This document shows positions 35,513-44,123 of a stretch of DNA of 64,000 nt, piece after piece. A program made the translations under genes and the position numbers. Positions within the stretch are counted from its first letter, which is position 1. The number at the start of each line of letters is the position of its first letter. A model generated the notes under the pieces. That model saw only the letters and a list, made by a program, of their open reading frames with translations, made no database searches and had not been told where the DNA came from. This DNA comes from Desulfomonilaceae bacterium (GTDB lineage Bacteria; Desulfobacterota; Desulfomonilia; Desulfomonilales; Desulfomonilaceae), in NCBI GenBank assembly GCA_041662605.1, contig JBAZSD010000017.1, forward strand, positions 28,699 to 92,698. The letters run 5' to 3'.

Positions 35513-36712
35513 ATGGCGCAAGAGTTGAGCCACCGGGCCGATATCAGAAGCGAGATCATGGAGATAAATCTGGGGCCCCATCACCCCAGTACCCACGGAG
35601 TCTTTCGCGCAATAGTTGAACTCGATGGAGAGATAGTCCAAAACGTGGTTCCATACCTAGGATATCTTCATCGTGGGTATGAAAAGACCTGTGAAAGCAA
35701 AAAATACCATCAGATAATTCCACTCACAGAACGATGTGATTACATGGGCGCGTCGAGTAATTCTCTGGCCTTCTGTCTCACGTTGGAAAAAACGCTTGGT
35801 GTGGAAATACCCCAAAGAGCCCAGGTCATCCGTGTTATGATGGCTGAACTCTCGAGGATATTTAGTCATCTTTTCTGGCTGGGAACCCACGGTCACGATG
35901 TGGGAGCCATGACACCTCTGTTTTATATGCTTCGCGAACGCGAAGAGATCATGAATCTGTTCGAACTCACGGCCGGTGGCAGGCTGATGCCGAACTATAT
36001 CCGGATCGGCGGATTGGCCAAAGACCTCGAAGAAGGCTTTGTAGAAAGGCTTCAGGCTTTTACAAACCATTTTGACGCCCGGGTGGACGAGTACGAGACC
36101 TTACTCACCAAGAACGCGATTTATATGGATAGGACCCAGGGCATTGGCTTTCTGCCTCTCGACAAGGTGATTGCCTTGGGGGCCAGTGGCCCTATGATCA
36201 GGGCTTCAGGAAAGGCATGGGACATCAGAAAGTCCGAGCCGTACTGTGGATACGATCAATATGATTTTGACATACCGGTACAATATGGTTGTGATGTTTA
36301 TTCAAGATACCTTGTCAGAGTTGAAGAGATGCGTCAGAGCAACAGGATTCTGAAGCAGACTATCAAGATGTTACCTGAAGGTCCTATCCGAGCCGCAGCC
36401 CCTGGGAAAATTTTTCCTCCTCAGGAAGACATTTACACGAAAATGGAAGCCGTTATTCATCATTTCATGCTGATTGTTGAAGGGCTCAGACTTCCCGTAG
36501 GAGATTGTTATCAGTGTATAGAGTCTCCACGAGGAGAATTGGGATGTTACATAGTGAGTGATGGTGGGCCGAACCCGTATAGACTAAAGTGGAGAGCGCC
36601 GGCCTTCGTGAATCTGCAAACTCTCTCTGAGATGAGCAGAGGATGTTTCTTTGCCGATCTTATCGCAATATTGTCTAGTGTAGATATAGTCTTGGCCGAA
36701 GTTGACAGATAG
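35513..36712 (+). CDS. nuoD: NADH-quinone oxidoreductase subunit D
   Basis: 49-kDa subunit lining the quinone site, homologous to the NiFe-hydrogenase large subunit. 399 residues. MEINLGPHHPSTHGVFR near the N-terminus, YLGYLHRGYEKTCESK and the C-terminal RAPAFVNLQTLSEM are characteristic; no NiFe-ligand cysteine pairs are present, so it is complex I and not a hydrogenase. Confidence 0.97.
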   Translation: MAQELSHRADIRSEIMEINLGPHHPSTHGVFRAIVELDGEIVQNVVPYLGYLHRGYEKTCESKKYHQIIPLTERCDYMGASSNSLAFCLTLEKTLGVEIPQRAQVIRVMMAELSRIFSHLFWLGTHGHDVGAMTPLFYMLREREEIMNLFELTAGGRLMPNYIRIGGLAKDLEEGFVERLQAFTNHFDARVDEYETLLTKNAIYMDRTQGIGFLPLDKVIALGASGPMIRASGKAWDIRKSEPYCGYDQYDFDIPVQYGCDVYSRYLVRVEEMRQSNRILKQTIKMLPEGPIRAAAPGKIFPPQEDIYTKMEAVIHHFMLIVEGLRLPVGDCYQCIESPRGELGCYIVSDGGPNPYRLKWRAPAFVNLQTLSEMSRGCFFADLIAILSSVDIVLAEVDR

Positions 36713-36724
36713 AGAAAGCTTGTT

Positions 36725-37078
36725 ATGGCTCAAATGACGTTAGCGGATCTTGTAGAATCGTTGGATCTTACGGTCAGCGCAGGCGCTCAAGACCTCGCGA
36801 GAGAAGTTGCCGGGGGCTACGCTAGTGACCTTTTGAGTGATGTTATCGCAAACTCAAAAGAGGGTGACGTGTGGATGACACTTCAACTGCACCAGAACAT
36901 TATCGCCGTGGCGTTTCTTAACAATTTGGCCGGAATAATAATTGTGAACGGACGTCAGCCTGAAGAGGCCACCATCAAGAAGGCTGAGGAGCAGGGTGTG
37001 GTTGTAATGTGTAGCTCTCTGCCGACCTACGAAGTGGCTGGTCGATTATATAAACTCGGAGTCAGAAGAGAAACCTGA
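36725..37078 (+). CDS. Second DRTGG-type small protein inside the nuo operon
   Basis: 117 residues, clearly related in pattern to the protein at 32671: opens MAQMTLADLVESLDL, then GYASDLLSDVIANSKEGD, AGIIIVNGRQPEEATIKKAE and VVMCSSLPTYEVAGRLYKLG. It lies 12 nt after nuoD and 61 nt before the PHP gene. Possible nucleotide or metabolite sensor; no catalytic residues recognised. Confidence 0.8.
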   Translation: MAQMTLADLVESLDLTVSAGAQDLAREVAGGYASDLLSDVIANSKEGDVWMTLQLHQNIIAVAFLNNLAGIIIVNGRQPEEATIKKAEEQGVVVMCSSLPTYEVAGRLYKLGVRRET

Positions 37079-37139
37079 ATACTTCATAAGATTTTTCCTG
37101 GCGAGCTTGAGGGCGCCTCAGAGACGGTTGAGTTTCTGG

Positions 37140-37901
37140 ATGTGTTCACTGAAGATTCTAAGGCTTGATTTGCACATCCATTCGACTCTGTCCCCTTGTA
37201 CTGAACTCGGAGATATGACGCCAAGAGCGATTGTAAGAGCATCGATAGAAAAGGGCCTTGATATGATAGCCATTTGTGATCACAACTCGTCGAGAAACGC
37301 CGGAGCGGCTATAAAGGCTGCTCAAGGATCTCCATTGAGTGTGATACCGGGCATTGAAATCACTTCCAGTGAAGAGACGCACATATTGGGACTGTTTCCG
37401 ACTTTGAAGAAGGCTACGGCTGCTCAAGAAGAAGTGTACTCTCGTCTGCCGGGGACGAATGATGAAAAGGCTATAGGTTATCAGGTAGTAGTGGATGAAT
37501 ATGATATGGTTGAGGACCTGGAACAGGCGCTGTTGATTGGAGCCACTACGCTGAACATCTATCGGGTAGTCAAGTTGATACACACTCTAGGCGGATTGGC
37601 GGTTGCATCGCACGTAGACAGACCTGGTTTCGGAATATTTAGCCAACTCGGCTTTATCCCTGATAATCTGGAATTAGACGCGCTGGAGATTTCAAAACAC
37701 ATAGACGTTGATGATGCCAGAAAAAAGTATCATCAGCTTGTCGATTATACCTTGGTGACATCCTCCGACGCCCATTATGTTTCTGACATTGGCGCCGCCT
37801 ATACGGAGGCCGAGATGGCAGAGGCTTCCTTTGCAGAGCTAAGTTTGGCCATCAGGGGCAACGAGGGGCGACGAATCATTAAGCCTTACAGGCTTGCGTG
37901 A
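37140..37901 (+). CDS. PHP-domain metal-dependent phosphoesterase-like protein
   Basis: 253 residues from the ATG at 37140; TTG codons upstream are alternatives and no strong ribosome site is seen. PHP motifs: DLHIHSTLSPC (first metal ligands), ICDHNSSRN, GIEITSSEETHILGLF, VASHVDRPG and TSSDAHYVSDIG. Metal site appears complete, so hydrolysis of a phosphoester is likely. Proteins of this type sit in HydABC-type hydrogenase operons next to DRTGG and ATPase genes, as here. Substrate unknown. Confidence 0.85.
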   Translation: MCSLKILRLDLHIHSTLSPCTELGDMTPRAIVRASIEKGLDMIAICDHNSSRNAGAAIKAAQGSPLSVIPGIEITSSEETHILGLFPTLKKATAAQEEVYSRLPGTNDEKAIGYQVVVDEYDMVEDLEQALLIGATTLNIYRVVKLIHTLGGLAVASHVDRPGFGIFSQLGFIPDNLELDALEISKHIDVDDARKKYHQLVDYTLVTSSDAHYVSDIGAAYTEAEMAEASFAELSLAIRGNEGRRIIKPYRLA

Positions 37902-37919
37902 AAGCGCTGGCAATGAGTG

Positions 37920-38459
37920 ATGGAGGATTTGTCTCTTCACATCCTAGATGTGGCTGAGAATGGAATTTCGGCTGGGGCTTCCCTCATAAAGATTTTGATT
38001 GAAGAGAAAATTGACGCTGACTTGTTGACCATAGTCATAGAGGATAACGGGAAGGGAATGAGTTCAGAATTTTTGGATAGAGTCTTGGACCCATTTGTCA
38101 CCACACGAACAACTCGAAAAGTGGGACTTGGTCTTTCCCTTTTTCAGCAATCGGCTCAGGAAGCGGAAGGTGACCTTTCTGTGGAATCAACCCTTGGATT
38201 GGGAACAAGGGTATGTGTGAATATGAAGCGCAGCCACATCGACAGGAAACCTTTAGGGGACATGGTTTCCACGATGCTGACTCTTGTAGAGGGTAATCCT
38301 GAGACCGATTTCGTCTATTGTCACAAGAAAAACTTTAGGGAATATGTTTTGGATACGAGAGAGATTCGGGTGGAGTTGGGTCGGATTCCCATGAACCATC
38401 CAATGGTAGTGTCATTGATTAAAGAAAACATCGCCGAGGGGCTCAGAGAATTAGACTGA
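37920..38459 (+). CDS. GHKL ATPase (histidine-kinase-like) domain protein
   Basis: 179 residues. The N-terminal about 105 residues form a HATPase_c domain: LHILDVAENGISAGASLI (N box), EDNGKGMS (G1) and KVGLGLSLFQQSAQ (G2). The remaining 70 residues are unassigned. No sensor or phospho-acceptor domain is present. A GTG one codon upstream is an alternative start. It follows the PHP gene by 18 nt and precedes nuoE by 37 nt, the order found before hydrogenase diaphorase genes. Confidence 0.85.
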   Translation: MEDLSLHILDVAENGISAGASLIKILIEEKIDADLLTIVIEDNGKGMSSEFLDRVLDPFVTTRTTRKVGLGLSLFQQSAQEAEGDLSVESTLGLGTRVCVNMKRSHIDRKPLGDMVSTMLTLVEGNPETDFVYCHKKNFREYVLDTREIRVELGRIPMNHPMVVSLIKENIAEGLRELD

Positions 38460-38496
38460 GCGTCGCTACGGCGAATTTACGCGGGGTATTTCAAAA

Positions 38497-39012
38497 GTGC
38501 AAGAAAGAGACTCTCTACTAAAGAAAAAAATTCAAGACAGCGCGGAGATCATCCCGCCGGACAAACTCGCGCTTTTGGATTCGGTGATAGAGAAATATCA
38601 GGGATCTATGAGTTACCTGATTCCGGCGCTTAAAGAAGCTCAGGAAATGTTTGGTTACCTTCCTATGGAAGTTCAGCGCACCCTGTCCAAGGGATTGAAT
38701 ATTCCGGCTTCTCACATTTATGGTGTCGTAACTTTCTATTCATTTTTCACCATAACCCCTCGTGGGCGCCACACTATCAGGCTTTGTTTGGGAACAGCCT
38801 GTTATGTTAAAGGATCTAAAGAGATTCTGGAAATTATAACAAGAGAAATTGGAATCAACGTGGGTGAGACCACGAAAGACGGCAGATTTTCTTTGGAAGC
38901 GGTGCGATGTCTGGGAGCGTGTGGTCTGGCGCCTGTGATGATGATTGGCGAGGATACCCATGGCAATATAATTCCGTCCGCTACTTTGGGTATCCTGGAA
39001 GGTTACCAATAA
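38497..39012 (+). CDS. nuoE: NADH-quinone oxidoreductase subunit E (24-kDa, [2Fe-2S])
   Basis: 171 residues with GTG start (MQERDSLL). Thioredoxin-like [2Fe-2S] protein with ligands in CLGTACYVKG (C-x4-C) and CLGACGLAPVM (C-x3-C). HIYGVVTFYSFFT is the family signature. With NuoF it forms the NADH-oxidising tip. Confidence 0.93.
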   Translation: MQERDSLLKKKIQDSAEIIPPDKLALLDSVIEKYQGSMSYLIPALKEAQEMFGYLPMEVQRTLSKGLNIPASHIYGVVTFYSFFTITPRGRHTIRLCLGTACYVKGSKEILEIITREIGINVGETTKDGRFSLEAVRCLGACGLAPVMMIGEDTHGNIIPSATLGILEGYQ

Positions 39013-39117
39013 GCGAAACGTTAGGTGAATAGCGGTGTGACTTATAGCTGTTCAAGGAATTTGTTCCTTTGCTTGAACAATGGTACCGAGAATCTTTGTT
39101 ATAAAGGAGGGAACAAG

Positions 39118-39504
39118 GTGCCCAAGATTTCGATAGAGGATCTCAAAAAAATTAAGAAAGAACAAACAGGAAAAATGGTTCTTCGGGGAGGCCAGTATCG
39201 AGCAAAGGTGACCGTCCACATGGGCACGTGCGGGATTGCCGCCGGCGCTCGTGAAGTGATGAATGTTTTTCGTGAACTCATCGCCGCCAAAGAAATTCAA
39301 GACGTCATCCTTACAAACTCGGGTTGCGCCGGGCTGTGCGCCAAAGAGCCAATGATAACGGTCGAGGTTGTCAATTCTGCCCCGGTAAAATACGTTCAAG
39401 TAGACAGAGAAAAGGCGAGGAAGATTTTCGAAGAGCACGTTCTGGGCGGAAAGGTCGTTGAAGATTTCGCTCTTGCCATAGGCAGCGAGACCATGGCGGT
39501 TTAG
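39118..39504 (+). CDS. Thioredoxin-like [2Fe-2S] ferredoxin
   Basis: 128 residues from GTG at 39118, chosen because AAAGGAGGG lies 6-14 nt upstream; the frame extends to 39025 without a better site. Ligands: MGTCGIAAGA and SGCAGLCAKEPM, i.e. one Cys missing from the classic first pair (C-x-x-x-A), with three clear cysteines in this fold. Such small subunits sit between the NuoE- and NuoF-like genes in bifurcating hydrogenase and related diaphorase operons. Likely an extra electron-transfer subunit of the NADH module. Confidence 0.8.
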   Translation: MPKISIEDLKKIKKEQTGKMVLRGGQYRAKVTVHMGTCGIAAGAREVMNVFRELIAAKEIQDVILTNSGCAGLCAKEPMITVEVVNSAPVKYVQVDREKARKIFEEHVLGGKVVEDFALAIGSETMAV

Positions 39505-39581
39505 TCTGGATGTGTTGATCCGATTTTTGAGGCTTTTTAGCCGCATTTCTTGAGAGAATCGCCTTTGTTGGAGAATAGGTA

Positions 39582-41378
39582 ATGTGTGCGAGCCCTTACT
39601 TTAGACTGCAGATAATGATGTGCGCCGGCACCGGCTGTATAGCGAGCGGTTCCCTAGACGTCAAGCAAGCTCTGGAACGTGAACTGGTAAAGCGCAATCT
39701 CCAGAACGAAGTTCAGATAATCATGACCGGGTGTAACGGCTTTTGCGCTATGGGGCCCCTGGTAGTCATTTATCCCGACGGCATTTTTTACAACCAGGTT
39801 AGACCAGAGCATGCTCCGCTGATCGTTGAAGAGCACATCTTGAAAGGGCGTATTGTTGAGAAGCTTCTGTTCAAAGATGAGGTAGCCAAGGGTAAAGTTC
39901 CCCTAATGAAGGACATAGGTTTCTTTGGACTTCAGAGACTGATCGTCCTTCGCAACCGTGGTCTGATAGACGCTGAAAATATAGATGAGTACATTGCTCG
40001 AGATGGGTATGCAGCTCTGGCCAAAGCTCTCACCGAAATGACACCGGAACAGGTAATTGAAGAGGTCAAGAAATCGGGTCTACGTGGGAGAGGTGGCGGT
40101 GGATTCCCTACAGGACTCAAATGGGAAGAATGCCGAAGATATGACAACTTTCCCAAGTTTACCATTTGCAACGGTGACGAGGGTGACCCCGGAGCTTTCA
40201 TGGACCGGTCCGTGATGGAAGGAGATCCTCATTCCGTTTTGGAAGGAATGGCGATCTCAGGTTATGCCATAGGAGCGGAAAAAGGTTACATATATGTGAG
40301 GGCGGAATATCCTCTAGCGATTCAGAGACTGCAAAAAGCGATCGAGGACGCTCGCTCATATGGTCTCCTGGGCGAAAACATCCTTGATAAAGGTTTCAAC
40401 TTTGACATCGCTATTGCCCCCGGCGCCGGCGCTTTTGTTTGTGGTGAGTCCACTGCTCTCATGTATTCTATTGAGGGCAAGAGAGGTATGCCACGCATTA
40501 AACCCCCTCGAAGCGCCGAAGCTGGCTTATGGAACCAGCCTACGAATTTGAACAATGTTGAAACATTTGCGAACCTTAATCCGCTCATTCTCAACGGAGC
40601 GGACTGGTTCGCTTCCATAGGCACGGAAAAGAGCAAGGGCACCAAGGTGTTTGCCCTAACCGGAGCGGTTATCAATGTCGGTTTGGTTGAGGTTCCTATG
40701 GGGACTTCACTCAAAACCCTTATTTTTGACATCGGTGGAGGGATTCCCAAGAAGAAGAAATTCAAGGCTGCCCAGATCGGTGGACCTTCCGGCGGTTGTG
40801 TGCCTTTGGGTATGGAAGACGTTGAGATAGACTATGAGTCTTTGCAAGGTGTCGGCGCTATGATGGGATCGGGTGGCGTAGTCGTCATGGATGAAGGCAC
40901 ATGCATGGTTGACACTGCGAGATTTTTTACGAACTTCTCTGTTGATGAGTCGTGTGGGAAATGCGTGCCCTGCCGCGAAGGCTTGAAAGTCATGTTTGAC
41001 AAACTGACCGACATTGTAGAAGGTCGAGGTCAGGAAGGGGATGTGGAATTTTTAATTGAGCTTGGCCACCATATCAACAATACATCCCACTGCGGTCTTG
41101 GGAAAAGCGCTGCTAACCCTGTGCTTTCTACCATACGTTATTTCAGGCATGAGTACGATGCCCATATCAGGGACAAACACTGCCCCGCTCTGGTATGTCC
41201 GGATCTGATCGATTTTGAGGTAATTGAAGAAAAGTGCAAGATGTGCGGAATGTGTTTCAAGAATTGTCCCTCCAACGCGATAGTGTGGGAAAAGAAGAAA
41301 GTCGCCTGGATAGATCGATCAAAATGCACAAAGTGCAGGACCTGTATTATGAACTGTAAGTTTGGGGCGATTCATTAA
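39582..41378 (+). CDS. nuoF: NuoF-type NADH dehydrogenase subunit with HydB-like extra Fe-S domains
   Basis: 598 residues, far longer than the about 430 of E. coli NuoF. Residues about 10-95: thioredoxin-like [2Fe-2S] domain (CAGTGCIASG, CNGFCAMGP). Core about 125-500: NADH/FMN-binding with GLRGRGGGGFPTGLKW, GDEGDPGAFMDR and ESCGKCVPCREG plus a later HCGLG Cys ([4Fe-4S] N3). C-terminal about 60 residues: two [4Fe-4S] motifs (CKMCGMCFKNCPSNA and CTKCRTCIMNCKFGA). This layout is that of HydB/formate-dehydrogenase diaphorase subunits, able in principle to exchange electrons with ferredoxin. Confidence 0.93.
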   Translation: MCASPYFRLQIMMCAGTGCIASGSLDVKQALERELVKRNLQNEVQIIMTGCNGFCAMGPLVVIYPDGIFYNQVRPEHAPLIVEEHILKGRIVEKLLFKDEVAKGKVPLMKDIGFFGLQRLIVLRNRGLIDAENIDEYIARDGYAALAKALTEMTPEQVIEEVKKSGLRGRGGGGFPTGLKWEECRRYDNFPKFTICNGDEGDPGAFMDRSVMEGDPHSVLEGMAISGYAIGAEKGYIYVRAEYPLAIQRLQKAIEDARSYGLLGENILDKGFNFDIAIAPGAGAFVCGESTALMYSIEGKRGMPRIKPPRSAEAGLWNQPTNLNNVETFANLNPLILNGADWFASIGTEKSKGTKVFALTGAVINVGLVEVPMGTSLKTLIFDIGGGIPKKKKFKAAQIGGPSGGCVPLGMEDVEIDYESLQGVGAMMGSGGVVVMDEGTCMVDTARFFTNFSVDESCGKCVPCREGLKVMFDKLTDIVEGRGQEGDVEFLIELGHHINNTSHCGLGKSAANPVLSTIRYFRHEYDAHIRDKHCPALVCPDLIDFEVIEEKCKMCGMCFKNCPSNAIVWEKKKVAWIDRSKCTKCRTCIMNCKFGAIH

Positions 41379-41463
41379 CGGTCAAGAACAAAAGTTTTGG
41401 AGCCGCTCCGTTTTTAAATGGAGTGGATTCCGATTCCTAATATCTAATTGCGAGTAAGATTCT

Positions 41464-44103
41464 ATGGTTACTCTGACCATCGATGGCGTTAAGGTTACAG
41501 TGAAGAAGGGAAGCTCGATTCTGGAAGCTGCCCAACAAGCCGGTGTTAGGATCCCAACCCTTTGTCATGACAAAAGGCTTATTCCTTATGGCTCTTGTCG
41601 TATGTGCATAGTTGAGGTCACAAGTAGAGGGAAGACCCGAACCATGCCCTCCTGTTTCAATCCGGCTCGGGACGGAATGGAGATTGCGACGAACACGCCA
41701 AGGCTGCGTGAGAGCCGCAGACTTCAATTAATGCTTCTGTTGAGATCACATCCATTGTTGTGTCCAAGTTGTGACGCCGGTGGAGACTGCGACCTGCAAA
41801 ACCTGGTGTTCGAGTATGAGGCGCCAGAACTTTCTTTCGGGCGGCAGTCAAGATATTTCCATGTGGACAATGATTCGCATTTCATCCGCTTCAATATGAA
41901 TCTTTGCATCCGATGTGGGATGTGCGTTCGCATTTGTGATGAGGTTCAGGGGCAAGCTGAAATCAGTTTCATAAGGCGAGGCATAGAAACAGAAGTATCT
42001 ACGGATTTTGAAAGGACCCTGGATTGCGAATTCTGCGGTCAATGCGTGTCCGTGTGTCCGGTAGGAGCTATATCGTCCAAGTGGCTAGTGGGAACAGGAC
42101 GTAGATTTGAGCAGAAGAAAACTGACACTATCTGCGCTTTTTGTAGTCTTGGCTGTTCTTTAACGCTGGGCGAAAAGGAAGGCAAGACGGTTTATGTTTA
42201 CGGTCCTGAAGATGGACCGAACGAAGGCAGCCTTTGCGTCAAGGGTCGTTATGGGTGGCCTTTCGCGTTTTCAGAGCAGCGTCTGGCGCAACCATTGATT
42301 CGGAAAAACGGGATTTTGGTGGAATCAACATGGGATGAAGCCCTGCAAACTGTTGCAGATAAATTTGGCTCAATAAAAAAGAGTCCAGGATCTGAAAGCC
42401 TTGCCGCCCTTGGATCACAAAGGCTGACCAATGAAGAAGCGTACGTATTTAACAGATTCGTTAGAACTGTTATGGGCGTAAACAACCTTGACCACGCGGC
42501 TGGGCTCGGTTATCGGTCACTTACCGAGGGACTTGCCCCCGTGCTGGGTTATGCTGCCTCAACTAACCCTATACGTGAAATCAGGGGCGCTAAGACGATA
42601 TTGTTGCTTGGCGCTGATCTGACGGAAACGCATCCTATCGCAAAGAATGAAGTCATACTTGCTAGCGGTAGGAACAGAGCCAAGGTCATAGTTGTAGACC
42701 AGATCAGAACCAAGCTTACCGATCTTGGCGGTCTGTTCCTCAATGTTCCTCCAGGCGCGGAAGAGCAGATCGTAAACTCCATGATCAAATTTATAATTGA
42801 CGAGGGAATGTTTGATCGGGCCGCTCTGGATATTAAGGCCGAAGGACTTGAGTCCCTAGCCGATTCGTTGAAAGATTACACACCGGAGGCAGTAGCCAAA
42901 GCCCTCGGGATAGACTCAGATTTGATTAAAAGCGCAGCGACTTTTTTTGCAAAAGCTGAAACTGCCGTAGTCATTTTGACAGAAGGGCTCAACCGCTTAC
43001 GGGACAGCGTGAATTTGGGTAAGGCTGCCGCGAATCTTGCTCTTATTACGGGTCACGTCGGTAAGGAATCATGCGGGATATTTGTCTTCGGAGAAAAGGC
43101 GAACGCTCAGGGAGTTCTGGACATGGGGCTCACTCCAGGTAGCCTGCCAGGATTTCAACCGTTAGGGGATGACGTCGTTAAGTCAAAATTTGAAGATCTA
43201 TGGAAAGCTGAAATCTCTTCAAAAGAAGGCTTGAACGCTCAGGAGATTTTAGCCGCGGCGTCAAACGGGTCGATAAAAGGTCTTTACGTTGTCGGTGAGA
43301 ATCCTGTGGATACCTATCCCAACAGGAAACAAGTAGAGGAGTCTTTGGGGAAACTGGATTTTCTGGTGGTCCAGGACATGTTCATGACATCCACAGCGAA
43401 GATGGCTCACGTCGTCCTCCCCGTCTCAGCTCCATATGAGAAATCTGGGACATTTACCAGCGCTGAACGCAGAATTCAGAAACTTAATCCTAGTTCGAAA
43501 CCGGCTCTTGGGAAGACAGATCTCGAAATTTTCATGACTCTAGCCTCGAAAATGGGTAAGCCTGAACTTTCTTACAACGGGTACGCTGAAGTGATGAGCG
43601 AGATTGCCAGGTCGGTGCCGTTATACGCCGGTGTGTCCTACGAAAAAATTGGCCGTCAGGGTTTGACGTGGCCCTGCGTGGATACTGATGATTCCGGTTC
43701 AGGGACCCTTTATGAAGGTGGCTTCCCTAATGGGAAGGCAAAGCTGTCGAACGCTACTCCATTCCAGACAATCACGAGATCTGGCGAGTCCTTCCGATTG
43801 ATTCCATGTGTTTCAAAATTTCATTCCGGCTCTTTTTCAGAATGGAGTCCATCCCTAATGGAAGTTCGTCCGGGTGGTTTTGTGGAAATGAACAGCTCCG
43901 ATATGGCTAGCTTGAGTTTAGCAGAAGGTGACTTGATAAAAATCACTGGAACTGGTGGGCAGGCATTCAACGCCAAAGTAAAAGAGTCTCGTCGAGCTGT
44001 TAGCGGGACCGTGCTTGTTCCTTATCACTTTTCCAATATGAAGTCGAATTCCTTAACTGACTGGGGATCCACTGAAATTCTGATTCAAGTGGAAAAGGCA
44101 TAA
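41464..44103 (+). CDS. nuoG: NADH-quinone oxidoreductase subunit G
   Basis: 879 residues. N-terminal [2Fe-2S] (CHDKRLIPYGSCRMCIVEV and a later Cys), the HPLLCPSCDAGGDC His-Cys3 site, two [4Fe-4S] motifs CIRCGMCVRIC and CEFCGQCVSVCP, then a molybdopterin-type domain with the extra cluster CAFCSLGC...LCVKGR. In formate dehydrogenases the aligned DHC-ARUCHS position holds Sec or Cys; here it reads DHAAGLGYRS, so no Mo/W ligand is present and the domain is structural. Forms the electron wire from NuoF to NuoB. Confidence 0.93.
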   Translation: MVTLTIDGVKVTVKKGSSILEAAQQAGVRIPTLCHDKRLIPYGSCRMCIVEVTSRGKTRTMPSCFNPARDGMEIATNTPRLRESRRLQLMLLLRSHPLLCPSCDAGGDCDLQNLVFEYEAPELSFGRQSRYFHVDNDSHFIRFNMNLCIRCGMCVRICDEVQGQAEISFIRRGIETEVSTDFERTLDCEFCGQCVSVCPVGAISSKWLVGTGRRFEQKKTDTICAFCSLGCSLTLGEKEGKTVYVYGPEDGPNEGSLCVKGRYGWPFAFSEQRLAQPLIRKNGILVESTWDEALQTVADKFGSIKKSPGSESLAALGSQRLTNEEAYVFNRFVRTVMGVNNLDHAAGLGYRSLTEGLAPVLGYAASTNPIREIRGAKTILLLGADLTETHPIAKNEVILASGRNRAKVIVVDQIRTKLTDLGGLFLNVPPGAEEQIVNSMIKFIIDEGMFDRAALDIKAEGLESLADSLKDYTPEAVAKALGIDSDLIKSAATFFAKAETAVVILTEGLNRLRDSVNLGKAAANLALITGHVGKESCGIFVFGEKANAQGVLDMGLTPGSLPGFQPLGDDVVKSKFEDLWKAEISSKEGLNAQEILAAASNGSIKGLYVVGENPVDTYPNRKQVEESLGKLDFLVVQDMFMTSTAKMAHVVLPVSAPYEKSGTFTSAERRIQKLNPSSKPALGKTDLEIFMTLASKMGKPELSYNGYAEVMSEIARSVPLYAGVSYEKIGRQGLTWPCVDTDDSGSGTLYEGGFPNGKAKLSNATPFQTITRSGESFRLIPCVSKFHSGSFSEWSPSLMEVRPGGFVEMNSSDMASLSLAEGDLIKITGTGGQAFNAKVKESRRAVSGTVLVPYHFSNMKSNSLTDWGSTEILIQVEKA

Positions 44104-44123
44104 AAATCGAGAGAGGTTGATTC

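Noticed and set aside
35513..36712. NuoD as a NiFe-hydrogenase large subunit
   Set aside because: The N- and C-terminal CxxC nickel ligand pairs are absent.
41464..44103. NuoG as a formate dehydrogenase catalytic subunit
   Set aside because: The Sec/Cys position of formate dehydrogenases reads DHAAGLGYRS, with no Sec or Cys, and the gene sits within a full nuo set.
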